Below are positions 54,295 through 63,449 of a stretch of DNA of 64,000 bases, piece after piece. Position numbers and translations under genes: made by a program. The DNA lies in assembly GCA_015655375.1 (NCBI GenBank), contig JAATFD010000012.1, positions 27,094 through 91,093 on the forward strand, given 5' to 3'. Position 1 is the first letter of the stretch. Every line of letters begins with the position of its first letter. The notes beneath the pieces are model-generated. The model made no database searches. It was not told the DNA's origin and was given only the letters and a program-made list of their open reading frames with translations. Source of the DNA: Actinomycetales bacterium (GTDB taxonomy: Bacteria > Actinomycetota > Actinomycetes > Actinomycetales > Actinomycetaceae).

Positions 54295-55637
54295 GACGAA
54301 CATTCATCGTGACCGACTATGGTGCCGATGCCAGTGGTCACCGCCTCTCGACGCCCGCGATCCAGTCCGCCCTCGATGCCGCCCACGAGGCCGGCGGCGG
54401 CGACGTCGTACTGTCCCCCGGGCGCTACCTCAGCGGAACGCTCATCGTGCGCTCCGGCGTCCGTCTCCATCTCGAGGCCGGTGCAATGTTGGCCGCCTCG
54501 CCTGATCGGCGACACTATCCGCGTCGGCGGACCCGGGTGGCAGGGGTTGAGATGATCTGGCCGCTCGGCCTTCTGACGGTCATCGACGCCGATGACGCCC
54601 ACATCGACGGATCGGGAACGATCGATGGGCAGGGCGAGCCGTGGTGGAACGCCTACTGGGGCACCGATCACCTCGGAGGGATGCGCGCCCGTTACACCGG
54701 GCTCGGGCTGCGGTGGGCCGTCGACTACGACTGTGAACGCCCGCGGAACGTCCTCGTCTTCAACTCCTCACGGGTCAGCGTTTCCGGACTCAGGATCGTC
54801 CGATCCCCGTTCTGGAATGTCCACGTCTGCTACTCCGACCGAGTGGACCTGTCCGACCTGACCATTGAGGACAATCCCGGTCCGAGTTCTGATGGCATCG
54901 ACATCGATTCGAGCACAAGGGTCCGCGTGCGCGATTGCCGGATCGCCGTGAACGACGACGACATCTGCATCAAGTCGGGACGCGACGCTGACGGGCGACG
55001 GGTTGGCAGGCCGAGTTCCGACATCGAGGTCAGCGACTGCGCGATCGGGGCAGGAGCGGGAATCACCCTCGGGAGCGAGATCTCCGGCGGCATGCACGAC
55101 ATCTCCTTCCACGGAATCCGCATGGTCGGCACTGACGAGGGAATCCGACTCAAGTCCGCTCCCGGACGGGCAGGTGTCGTCGAGCGCGTGACGTTTTCCG
55201 ACGTCTCAATGCGAGACGTCGGCACGTGCTTCAGTTTCAACACCGACTGGAATCCGAGCTACTCGTCCTGTCGTGTCCCGGAGGGGATGGGAACGCGGGT
55301 GCCGGAGGTCTGGAGAGCCCTCACCGAGCCCGAATCGAATCCCGGCATCCGCAACGATCCCGGATTGTTCCGCGATCTACATCTGAACGGAATCACAGCC
55401 GATCCGGCGCATCCCGTCGGTTCGGCATTCACGGTGAAGGCCCCGCCCGAGACCGCACCGTTCACCGACTTCACCTTCAGCGATCTCGACATCCCGGCGA
55501 CCTCGCCAGGGTCTATCCGCGGTGCCCGGTCCTGGTCGTTCGACCGTTGCGCGATCCGCACCGCGGGCGAGCGACCGGACGCGGCACTAAACGCAGAAAC
55601 CCTCACCCGCATGAGCATGGAGGAGCCCGCATCATGA
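54291..55637 (+). CDS. GH28 polygalacturonase-like glycosidase, cytoplasmic
   Basis: 448 residues, ATGA overlap with DUF6807. DYGADASGHRLSTPAIQSALDAA and GGGDVVLSPGRYLSGTL open a right-handed beta-helix. Catalytic blocks of GH28 are present in modified form: SSDGIDIDSS for NTDGID, NDDDICIKSG with Asp222-224, GAGITLGSEISGG where many have GHG, and DEGIRLKS for RIK. No signal sequence, so it trims imported oligosaccharides from one end (exo-galacturonosidase or unsaturated-product type) rather than polymer. Confidence 0.9.
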   Translation: MRRTFIVTDYGADASGHRLSTPAIQSALDAAHEAGGGDVVLSPGRYLSGTLIVRSGVRLHLEAGAMLAASPDRRHYPRRRTRVAGVEMIWPLGLLTVIDADDAHIDGSGTIDGQGEPWWNAYWGTDHLGGMRARYTGLGLRWAVDYDCERPRNVLVFNSSRVSVSGLRIVRSPFWNVHVCYSDRVDLSDLTIEDNPGPSSDGIDIDSSTRVRVRDCRIAVNDDDICIKSGRDADGRRVGRPSSDIEVSDCAIGAGAGITLGSEISGGMHDISFHGIRMVGTDEGIRLKSAPGRAGVVERVTFSDVSMRDVGTCFSFNTDWNPSYSSCRVPEGMGTRVPEVWRALTEPESNPGIRNDPGLFRDLHLNGITADPAHPVGSAFTVKAPPETAPFTDFTFSDLDIPATSPGSIRGARSWSFDRCAIRTAGERPDAALNAETLTRMSMEEPAS

Positions 55638-58294
55638 CAACACCAACACCACCGACGATCTCGGACCTGACTGTCAACGACGTGGAAGCACCCATCGGCA
55701 CCGTCGGTGCACCCCGCTTCGGTTGGGTGATCGACGCAGGACCCGACGAACAGACCGCCTATCGCATCAGCGTCCACGATGCGCTTTCGGACGACGAGCT
55801 CTGGGACAGCGGAAGGATCGACTCTGGCCGCCAGGACCACGTGAAGTATGAGGGATTGGAGCTCATCCCCGGTCGGCCGTGCCGATGGCGCGTCACCGTC
55901 TCGACCACCTCGATCCCCGAGGGGATCACCAGCCAATGGTCCGGGTTCACACCCGGGCCCACGGACTCGCAGTGGGGCGCGGACTGGATCGCCCCCCGCG
56001 CCTCGAGCCCGAACCTGTGGTGGCTCGCACGCCGGGAAGTTCCCCTGGCGTCGGCCCTTCCGGTCCATGCCACCGTCTTCGTCGCGACCAACCACGAGGC
56101 CGACCTCTGGGTCAATGGTCGCCGCGTGGGCCGGGCAGAGAGCCTCGGATACCCCGGCGAAGGATTCTTCCAGGCGTTCGACGTCACCGATCTTCTTGCG
56201 CTCGATCCCGATCATGTGACGCTCGCGGCACTCAACCATTGGTACGGCCCGGGTCAGGGTCGCGCAGTAGGACAACCCGGCCTGCTCGTCAGACTCAACG
56301 TCCACTTCGCCGACGGATCGACTCAGACCGTCACCACCGATGCTCAGTGGTCCCTCACGGCGGACACCGCCTATTTCGGGACGACGCTGCGCAATGGGGA
56401 AGGCGACTTCGTCGAGGAGTTCGACGCACGCCGCCGGACTCCCGGGTGGAACCGCGCCGGGTTCGAGGACGCCCGCTGGGAGAGCGCCGCAGTCCTCGGA
56501 GCGCACCCGTGCGACCCCTTCACCCATCTCGAGGAGAACCTGCATCGCATCACCTGCGAGACCGCTCTGCCCGTCGGCATCGACATCTGCGAGGACGGCT
56601 CCACCATCGTCGACTTCGGCAGTGTGATCCCCGCGCGGCCCATCGTCCGTTTCGCGACCGGCGTCGCCGGTCGGGTGCTCGAGCTCCGCACGGGATACAG
56701 CCTGACTCCCGACGGGCACATCGACACGAGTGACGAGGCCAACCAGCGGACGGACACCCGCTATGTCTACGTCCAGGCATCCGGTGAACAGACATTCCAC
56801 GCGTTCGACCATCTCGCCTTCAGGTACGTGGAGATCCCGGCGAATGCGGTCGCCCTCGATCTCTGTGACGTCCGTGCAGAGGTCGTCCAAGCAGTGGCCG
56901 ACTGGGACCGCACGGCATCGTTCGCGACTTCGGACCCCACGCTGAACGCGGTCTGGGACCTGATGGCGCGATCGGCAAGAGGAAGCCTGCAGAACGAATT
57001 CGTCGACACTCCGACCCGTGAGCGCGGTCAATTCCTCGGGGATGCGATCAACGAGTCCGTCGTGACTATGCGCTGCTTCGGCGAGCGGGCCGCGACGCGG
57101 AAGGCCATTCGGGAATTCCTCGCCTCACAGCGACGGTACTGGTCCGGCCCAAACGACTCCGGCCGGTACAACGCGGTCTACCCCAACGGCGACGGGAAGC
57201 GCGACATCCCGGACTATTCGTTGCGCATCGCGGAATGGGTCTGGGACTACTACCTGCAGACCGGGGACCTGGAACTCGTCGAGGAGGCCTACCCGTACAT
57301 CCGGGCGACGGTCGACTACGCCCACGGTGCCATTCCCGGGTCGGGACCGACGGCAGGCCTCGTCACCGATCTTCCCGGCGGCTCAGGTGAGTATGTCGGC
57401 GGGATCGTGGACTGGCCCGCAGCCGGCCGATTCGGATACGACATGGCGACTTCCGTCCGCACGACAGTCAACGCCCAGACGGTCGGGTTGTTCGATGACG
57501 CGGAGCGACTCGGACGGGCCGTGGGACGGCCCGCCGGTGAGCTCGACGACCTCGCCCATTGGTCGGCCGACCTCCGCACCGCAATGAACACACGTCTAGT
57601 AGACGCATCCGAGCTCTACATCGATGGCCTGTATGCGGACGGCACACCGAGTTCTCACGAATCCCAACATGCCAATTCCTTCGCGCTCGATTATGGAGTC
57701 GTCCCCCCGGAGCGGACGGCACACGTCGCCGACTTCGTCGCTTCCCTGGGGATGCGCCAAGGCCCGATGACCGCTCACGTTCTCCTGAGTGCGCTGGGCA
57801 AGACGGGACGCCTCGACGATGCGCTGCGGATCCTGACCGACACCGACGATTGGGGATGGGCAAAGCTGGTCGCCGAGGGCGCCACGTTCTTGTGGGAGCA
57901 GTGGCAACCCGGCGAAAGCGAGAGCCATGGCTGGGGCGCCACGGCCGCGGCAGTCATCGTGCGGGATCTCGTCGGACTCGAGATCCTCGAACCCGGAGCC
58001 GCGCAGATCCTCATCAGGCCCATGACCGGGCTCTTCCACCGGCTGCAGGCACGCTTCTTCACCGAACGCGGTCCGGTCAGCGTGGCGTTCGAGGACGACG
58101 GCGATTCCGTGGTCGTGACGATCGACGTCCCGACGAATGTTCACGCTCGCGTCGAGCTCCCGGGCGTCGAGGCCGGCCAGTGGCAGACGGACCTGCCCGC
58201 CGCCGGCGCTGGAGTTTCGTCCGTGCACTGGGATCTGGACGGCGGACACCACGAGTGGCGGACCTCGGCACTCCTTTCGCAGGGAGCCGAGTAG
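55634..58294 (+). CDS. GH78 alpha-L-rhamnosidase, cytoplasmic
   Basis: 886 residues, ATGA overlap with GH28. N-terminal beta domains (TVNDVEAPIGTVGAPRFGWV, AYRISVHDALSDDELWDSGRI and WVNGRRVGRAESLGYPGEG) lead to an (alpha/alpha)6 barrel with the catalytic block DTPTRERGQFLGD starting at Asp458 and the downstream Glu in TFLWEQW (Glu755). Hydrolyses alpha-L-rhamnose ends, as in rhamnogalacturonan. No signal peptide. Ends 41 bp before a strong terminator. Confidence 0.93.
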   Translation: MTTPTPPTISDLTVNDVEAPIGTVGAPRFGWVIDAGPDEQTAYRISVHDALSDDELWDSGRIDSGRQDHVKYEGLELIPGRPCRWRVTVSTTSIPEGITSQWSGFTPGPTDSQWGADWIAPRASSPNLWWLARREVPLASALPVHATVFVATNHEADLWVNGRRVGRAESLGYPGEGFFQAFDVTDLLALDPDHVTLAALNHWYGPGQGRAVGQPGLLVRLNVHFADGSTQTVTTDAQWSLTADTAYFGTTLRNGEGDFVEEFDARRRTPGWNRAGFEDARWESAAVLGAHPCDPFTHLEENLHRITCETALPVGIDICEDGSTIVDFGSVIPARPIVRFATGVAGRVLELRTGYSLTPDGHIDTSDEANQRTDTRYVYVQASGEQTFHAFDHLAFRYVEIPANAVALDLCDVRAEVVQAVADWDRTASFATSDPTLNAVWDLMARSARGSLQNEFVDTPTRERGQFLGDAINESVVTMRCFGERAATRKAIREFLASQRRYWSGPNDSGRYNAVYPNGDGKRDIPDYSLRIAEWVWDYYLQTGDLELVEEAYPYIRATVDYAHGAIPGSGPTAGLVTDLPGGSGEYVGGIVDWPAAGRFGYDMATSVRTTVNAQTVGLFDDAERLGRAVGRPAGELDDLAHWSADLRTAMNTRLVDASELYIDGLYADGTPSSHESQHANSFALDYGVVPPERTAHVADFVASLGMRQGPMTAHVLLSALGKTGRLDDALRILTDTDDWGWAKLVAEGATFLWEQWQPGESESHGWGATAAAVIVRDLVGLEILEPGAAQILIRPMTGLFHRLQARFFTERGPVSVAFEDDGDSVVVTIDVPTNVHARVELPGVEAGQWQTDLPAAGAGVSSVHWDLDGGHHEWRTSALLSQGAE

Positions 58295-58335
58295 ACTCTT
58301 CCTCCACCCGGAGTCCGCCCCGGATGACGGGTCGT

Positions 58336-58389
58336 CACAAGTCGGGCTCTTTCCAGGGATTCTGAATCCTGGAAAGAGCCCGACTTGTG
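58336..58389. terminator. Long bidirectional terminator between convergent operons
   Basis: A perfect 22-bp stem, 58336-58357 against 58368-58389, with a 10-nt loop that is itself self-complementary. It begins CACAAGTCGGGCTC and ends with the mirror GACTTGTG, followed by TTTCG on plus. It separates the GH78 unit from the minus-strand beta-helix gene by working in both directions. Confidence 0.85.
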
Positions 58390-58402
58390 TTTCGTCAACT
58401 TG

Positions 58403-60712
58403 TCAGGGGCGTGGCGAAGGAACCGCGCCGAAGACCGTCACCGGCAGTGCACGCTCATGCCGGACGAAGCCCGAGCCTCGATCCGCGATTGTCGGGAACG
58501 GGTGGAGCCCGTCGGGTGGTGTTCCCGGAGAGGGCGCCCCGACGGCGCAGTCGCACACCGTCGAGCCCGCGGGAAGCACCGCACGCACGCACGTCGCGCG
58601 GAAGGGCTCGTCGGGAACATATTCGAAGTTTGTCCGACGGACCCACTCATTCGTCACACGGACAAAGACCGGGACTCCCTCCGGAGGATCAGCAGAGAAC
58701 TCACCGACCTCCACATCGTCGGCATCGTCGAGAACCACCACCGGCCGCGTGTCCGCAATCCGCCATCCCATCCGGATCCGATCCAGACGCAACCCGCGGA
58801 CATGGCGCGCGTACAGACCGGAAGCCGGCAGGATGCCGAACATGCTCGGCTCCGGATAGCCCGTCACAGCCTCGGGGACAGCGTACGGGTCGTCCCGCCA
58901 GCTGGTCGTCGCCTCGTCCCAGTGCACCCGGGGAAGCAGGACCTCGTTCTTCGCCTCGAAGGGATTGACCATCCACTCCAGTGATTCTGTCAGGGGACCA
59001 ACGAAGGTCTGGCAGTCCTGTGTCGTCGTCACCCGCGGCTGCTCAACCGCGTCACGCATCGTCAGACCGCCGCGATACTCCACATCGAGGTCGTGGATTT
59101 CAACATCCTCGATCGGGCTGTCCACCAGACCCGCCAGGATCACCGGATGGCGAGGATCTGCATCTCTCACCCGGATCCGACCGATCTCGACCCGCCTCAG
59201 TCGCGCGGGTCGCGCGGTTCCCAGGGCATTGCCCCGCAGCAGCACATCGTGCTCGCTCAGGGGCCGATCGGGGTCAGGCACGTATGAGGACGACTCCTCG
59301 TCGAATCGCCACGCGACGAGCTTCTCGCCCACATGGGCACACGCCGAGGGATTCGCGCGCAACGGCTGGTCGGGGTCGATGACCTCGATGCGGCGCTCCC
59401 CGTCCACGTCCACGGCTGAGCGTCGATAGGCTGGGACCTGGCGACGTGCGGGGAAAGCGGGGTCACCGCCTCCCGCGGGCAGGACCCATTCGGGATTGTC
59501 CAGTCGCAGATCCTGATGCGTGAGAGCATCGTCCTCGGACACTCCCGTCACCGGGAATCGGCACCGGTCCCCGATACGGAGGAACAAGGGGGAAGATGAC
59601 ATCTCCTGCATGTCCGAATCGATGAAGATCACATCGCTCAGGTCCGATCCGTCCACCGCTTCCAGTGCAAATCCTCGCGAGCGCTCGAAGTGGACCCGCC
59701 GCACGGTGATGCGTTCGTATCCACCGGTGCTCTCGGTGCCGAGTTTGACCCGTCCGGTCGGTGGGCATTGGTCATCGGCGGTCCGCCGATTCCACGTGAA
59801 CGTCCCATCCAACGCCGAACCCTCGTCAAAACCCGTGACCGTGCAGTCCTCGATCAGCACGTTGCGCACCGGGGTGACGACTCCCCCTCCGCACGAGGAC
59901 TTGATGACGATCGCGTCATCATTGGGCGCGTTCACCCGGCTTGTCCGCACGGTCACGTCCCGGCACGAGTCGATGTCGATCCCGTCGCGACCCGTGTCGA
60001 GTGATACCCCCTCGATCAGCAGGTCATCGACATTGGTCGCCAGGACCGCGAAATGCCCACCGCTGAGGAACTCAAATCCACTGAGCACGATCCCCCGACT
60101 GTTGAGGAGGCTGATCCCCTTGTTGCCGAACCACTCCCCCCGATGCCCGGGGTCGCCCCTTCTGGCCGGAGTCTCCGGATCACCCAGCTGCAAGACGTGT
60201 TCTCGATGGGACCCCGTCGCGGACGGAGCGGACCCCTCGAAACACCCCGGACCGAGGATCGCGACGTTCTCCACGCCGATGCCGGCGATGAGACTGTTCG
60301 CGACGTAGGTGTGCCCGTGGTCCTGGAGGCCACACCACCGATTGACTTCGGGTTCGTCATAGAGGCCGCCCTCGCCGTCCTGGCGCAGATCGGTGCCGAG
60401 ATCGTTCCGCCGGGTGTTCCAGATGTCTGTCCTGGCGGCGCGAAGGATCGCACCCTCGCTGAGTTCGAGGTTCACCCCGCTCGCCAAGCGTAGGGTGTAG
60501 ATCCGGAAGATCCCCCGTGGAACGACGACGGTTCCGCCGCCCAGACCGGAGCAGTGGGCAATCGCCGCCCGGCATGCCCGGGTGTTGGTCGTGGCCGGAG
60601 CCTCACGCGACGCACCGAAACCCTCAATGGACACCCGGGGTTTCCCCGCGAGCAGGCTTTCCCTCGTCACGCGCGCCCCCGTCGCCACGGGGATCTCCAA
60701 CCGCTTCATCAC
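58403..60712 (-). CDS. Long GH28-like beta-helix protein
   Basis: 769 residues; ATGA overlap with the dehydrogenase upstream. KPRVSIEGFGASREAPATTNTRACRAAIAHC followed by GGGTVVVPRGIFRI is the pectate-lyase-3/GH28 head. The helix core has GRDGIDIDSCRDVTVRTSRVNAPNDDAIVIKSS (NDDAIVIKS at 264-272) and GYERITVRRVHFERSRGFALEAV. A second, C-terminal beta-helix-like segment follows (IRVRDADPRHPVILAGLVDSPIEDVEIHDLDVEYRGGL), making it nearly twice the normal length of 440. No signal peptide. Probably degrades an oligosaccharide; whether it is a hydrolase or lyase is open. Confidence 0.8.
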   Translation of the reverse strand: MMKRLEIPVATGARVTRESLLAGKPRVSIEGFGASREAPATTNTRACRAAIAHCSGLGGGTVVVPRGIFRIYTLRLASGVNLELSEGAILRAARTDIWNTRRNDLGTDLRQDGEGGLYDEPEVNRWCGLQDHGHTYVANSLIAGIGVENVAILGPGCFEGSAPSATGSHREHVLQLGDPETPARRGDPGHRGEWFGNKGISLLNSRGIVLSGFEFLSGGHFAVLATNVDDLLIEGVSLDTGRDGIDIDSCRDVTVRTSRVNAPNDDAIVIKSSCGGGVVTPVRNVLIEDCTVTGFDEGSALDGTFTWNRRTADDQCPPTGRVKLGTESTGGYERITVRRVHFERSRGFALEAVDGSDLSDVIFIDSDMQEMSSSPLFLRIGDRCRFPVTGVSEDDALTHQDLRLDNPEWVLPAGGGDPAFPARRQVPAYRRSAVDVDGERRIEVIDPDQPLRANPSACAHVGEKLVAWRFDEESSSYVPDPDRPLSEHDVLLRGNALGTARPARLRRVEIGRIRVRDADPRHPVILAGLVDSPIEDVEIHDLDVEYRGGLTMRDAVEQPRVTTTQDCQTFVGPLTESLEWMVNPFEAKNEVLLPRVHWDEATTSWRDDPYAVPEAVTGYPEPSMFGILPASGLYARHVRGLRLDRIRMGWRIADTRPVVVLDDADDVEVGEFSADPPEGVPVFVRVTNEWVRRTNFEYVPDEPFRATCVRAVLPAGSTVCDCAVGAPSPGTPPDGLHPFPTIADRGSGFVRHERALPVTVFGAVPSPRP

Positions 60713-61854
60713 ACGTCGTCCCGTAGGGCCCAGGGCGCGCCTGCGTCACTGAAGCTTTTTCCCTGGCGGGCACACTGCCACAGCCAGCGTTCGACGTCGA
60801 GGACGACGGGGTGGTGGCCTCGCCCATCGTCGCGCCAGTCAACGTATCGGGGGTTGATCGGCGCCGGATCGGGTGCCGTGCGAACGGCTTCGAGAATCCT
60901 CATGAATCCGCCCGTCGCGCCCACCGGCACGAGGAGGTCAGCTTCTCCGCTGCGCGCGGCCAGCAGATTGTCGAGCAGCAACGCCCGCCCGAAGGTCTTC
61001 TCAGACGTCACTGCCCCGCCCTGGTCTCGGACCGTCGCAACGTCCGTCGTGTAGGACAGCCGAATGGAACCCTCGCTGCCCCGGACCTCGATGATCGGAT
61101 CGCTCTCGCGTTCACCCGCCACCGTCAGTGCAGCCGTGATCGGGACTCCGGCCATCGTTTCGATCCTCGCCGTGGACGTGTCATCGGCCTCAATGTCATT
61201 GGCGCGGTACTGATCAAGGTCCACGCTGACGACGTCTTCCTCTCGCCCCTGTCTCAGCATCGCCAGCGCCGTTGCGAACGCATGGGCAAAAGGATTCGTG
61301 ATCACCCCGTCGACGACAGGCACGCCGCCCATGACCCGGCGTCCGGCCCACGCCGCACGATTCCAGTAGTCCGTCGATCGAATCCATTCTCCGACTGCGA
61401 AGACGCCGTCGACCTCGCCGAGGTGGCCCCGCTCGATCTCCCGGCGGATCCAGGGGATGGCTGTCGACCCCAGGCTCTGGAAGCCGACCTGCACGAGTCG
61501 GCCGCTTGCCTCCACCTCGCCAGCCAGACGGTGGAATTCATCCAGGCTCGCCGTCGTGGGCTTCTCGAGCAGGACGTCAACGCCGTGGTCCAACGCCTGG
61601 ATCGCAAGGTCGCAGTGGGTGGCGATCGGTGTGCAGAGCACGAGGACGTCGATCCCTCCCGTCTCGAGAGCTTCCGGAACGGAGGAACAATGCCTCTGCG
61701 CCACGACTTCGCCCTGATCGGGCTGTGGGGGGACCGGATCGATCGTCGCGGCGAATTCCGCTTCTCCCCGATCGACCAACTCCCGGACATGCGCAACGTG
61801 TGTCCGTCCGTGTCCGTGGATCCCCGCTACTGCCACTCGTGGCGTCTTCGCCAT
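60709..61854 (-). CDS. Gfo/Idh/MocA family dehydrogenase, pectin island
   Basis: 381 residues. Rossmann start VAVAGIHGHGRTHVAHVREL, LVLCTPIATHCDLAIQALDHG, catalytic-lysine motif LLEKPTTASLDEF and VVDGVITNPFAHAFATAL. Coupled by 4 bp to the beta-helix gene, and preceded by AACGTT sites. It likely oxidises the sugar released by its partner, or an unsaturated uronate. Differs from both dehydrogenases of the first island. Confidence 0.9.
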   Translation of the reverse strand: MAKTPRVAVAGIHGHGRTHVAHVRELVDRGEAEFAATIDPVPPQPDQGEVVAQRHCSSVPEALETGGIDVLVLCTPIATHCDLAIQALDHGVDVLLEKPTTASLDEFHRLAGEVEASGRLVQVGFQSLGSTAIPWIRREIERGHLGEVDGVFAVGEWIRSTDYWNRAAWAGRRVMGGVPVVDGVITNPFAHAFATALAMLRQGREEDVVSVDLDQYRANDIEADDTSTARIETMAGVPITAALTVAGERESDPIIEVRGSEGSIRLSYTTDVATVRDQGGAVTSEKTFGRALLLDNLLAARSGEADLLVPVGATGGFMRILEAVRTAPDPAPINPRYVDWRDDGRGHHPVVLDVERWLWQCARQGKSFSDAGAPWALRDDV

Positions 61855-61932
61855 CTCAGCTCCCCCTCTTTCCTCTGATACGGTCCTCGTCCGAACGTGG
61901 ACAGAGCCGCTGCGCGTCCTCGTCGACCACCG

Positions 61933-61992
61933 TCAAACAACGTTTGTCATCGTTGACGCGTTTTCTTTCCGCCAGCTAGGCAAACGTTATCA
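61933..61992. promoter_or_regulatory. Two AACGTT-type operator candidates before the dehydrogenase/beta-helix unit
   Basis: TCAAACAACGTTTGTCAT (61933-61950) and GGCAAACGTTATCA (61979-61992) share the AACGTT core and one good half-site each with the palindromes at 50548 and 50706. Both lie within 140 bp upstream of the ATG at 61854. The 214-bp gap 61855-62068 holds nothing else that I can identify. Confidence 0.5.
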
Positions 61993-62068
61993 TTTAGAGG
62001 CTTCATCACGCCGCACTCGTCGGGCGTCAGTCCGACAACCCCCTCGTTCGCACCGCGCTGTCAGCGAC

Positions 62069-63346
62069 TCAAGGCGCCAGCGCAATGAGCGGCGCAGTCA
62101 CGGTCCCGTCGTCCGTAACGAGGATCGGACCTGTTCCGGTGACGACGAGCCGGAACGCCGGATCGCCCATCTTTTCCGTGTCGATTTGCGCGATGACCGC
62201 GTTGAGCGACCTCGCGCCAGCTGCGAACTGCTCGCCTCCGAGCTTGACTTCAACGGCACCCCAACGCCCATCAGGCAAAGCAACGATCGAGTCAACTTCT
62301 TTGCCGTATGAGTCGCGGTAGTGACAGACTTCTCCTCCGAGTGGCGAGGCAAGCACACTGAGATCGTGAGTCACCGCGCTCTCGAACAGGATCCTGAGCG
62401 TGTTCAGGTCCTTTCGCAGATGGGTCGGTCCCGCGCCCAAAGACGCAGCCGCCAAGGCCGGATCGACTAAGTGGCATTTCGGCGAGATCCTGACCTGCGC
62501 ACGAGACCGAAGAGCCGGACTCCAGGGCTGCTGCGCCTCGACAACAAAAAGCCTCTCGAGAAGACCGATGTAGATGCTGATCGTCTCTTCGTTGATCCGC
62601 GGGGCAACGACGCGGACATCGACTGCCAGCGTCTTGTACGTGACCTCGGATGCTACTGATCGAGCCAGTGCTCTGATGAGTCTCTTCATCACTTCCGGAT
62701 CGTGCCGAACCTTCGCGATGCGTTGGACGTCGGCTCGCGCAAGGTCGTCGATATAGCCACGAAGTAGCACCGCAGACTGACTCAGAGAGAGCGTGGTCAT
62801 GGCCGGGAAGCCTGGGCGAAGAACCCCATCGATGACCATATCGAGACCCGGACCCGCATCGAGGTCAACAACTGGCAGCTCGCCATCGAACAAGGCGGAA
62901 AGACTGACCGCCCCCGTCGACCCCTCAAGCTTCTCCCACCACGACATCGTTCGCTCGCGCAAGCGCAGGAACCGTCCTGCCCCCGTGTGACGGGTGACGT
63001 CATCAGCGGGGACCGCGGAGCCCGTCAAGATGAACCGTCCTGGTTCACTGGCGGAGTCGACGGCGCGGCGCACGCGGTACCACAACTCGGGGGCCACCTG
63101 CCGCTCATCGAGTAGCCGAGGCGCCTCTCCTTCCAGGAGCGACCGAGGCGCAACCTCAAGCAAGGTCTGAATCTCAGGATCGTCGACGAACACGTAGGAA
63201 TTCGCGGCGTTCAACGCTGTCATCGTTTTTCCACTTGCACGAGCGCCCTCAATCACCACCGCGCCAGACGCCGCAAGGGCCTGCTCCAGCACGGAATCGA
63301 TGATCCGAGGCCGATACGGGCACCCAACCACTTCTCCGGTGTCCAC
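62069..63346 (-). CDS. AAA-type ATPase with DUF4143 domain
   Basis: 425 residues. N-terminal P-loop VVIEGARASGKTMTALNAA, SYVFVDDPEIQTLLEVAP, PRLLDERQVAPELWYRVRRAVD (Walker B-like) and sensor LTGSAVP define the AAA_14 domain; the C-terminal half (LLRGYIDDLARADVQRI, YIGLLERLFVVEAQQPW, HLVDPALAAASLG, YRDSYGKEVDSIVALPDGRWGAVEVKLG) is the DUF4143 nuclease-like region with D..E.K residues. Common, variable accessory genes of unknown role, often mobile or toxin-like. Single gene, preceded by a direct repeat. Confidence 0.92.
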   Translation of the reverse strand: MDTGEVVGCPYRPRIIDSVLEQALAASGAVVIEGARASGKTMTALNAANSYVFVDDPEIQTLLEVAPRSLLEGEAPRLLDERQVAPELWYRVRRAVDSASEPGRFILTGSAVPADDVTRHTGAGRFLRLRERTMSWWEKLEGSTGAVSLSALFDGELPVVDLDAGPGLDMVIDGVLRPGFPAMTTLSLSQSAVLLRGYIDDLARADVQRIAKVRHDPEVMKRLIRALARSVASEVTYKTLAVDVRVVAPRINEETISIYIGLLERLFVVEAQQPWSPALRSRAQVRISPKCHLVDPALAAASLGAGPTHLRKDLNTLRILFESAVTHDLSVLASPLGGEVCHYRDSYGKEVDSIVALPDGRWGAVEVKLGGEQFAAGARSLNAVIAQIDTEKMGDPAFRLVVTGTGPILVTDDGTVTAPLIALAP

Positions 63347-63361
63347 GCAGGCAGACTATCG

Positions 63362-63402
63362 CAAAGCCGGAAATTGTGGACCCTCAAAGCCGGAAATTGT
63401 GG
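63362..63402. repeat. 18-bp tandem direct repeat upstream of the DUF4143 ATPase
   Basis: CAAAGCCGGAAATTGTGG occurs at 63362-63379 and again at 63385-63402, a 23-bp period (about two helical turns), starting 16 bp upstream of the ATPase ATG. Two phased copies across the promoter region suggest a binding site, perhaps for autoregulation. AT content is higher than nearby. Confidence 0.65.
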
Positions 63403-63449
63403 GCTCGGGACTGATCGCTGCAGTCCCTCAAAACCACGCCAGCACTGAC

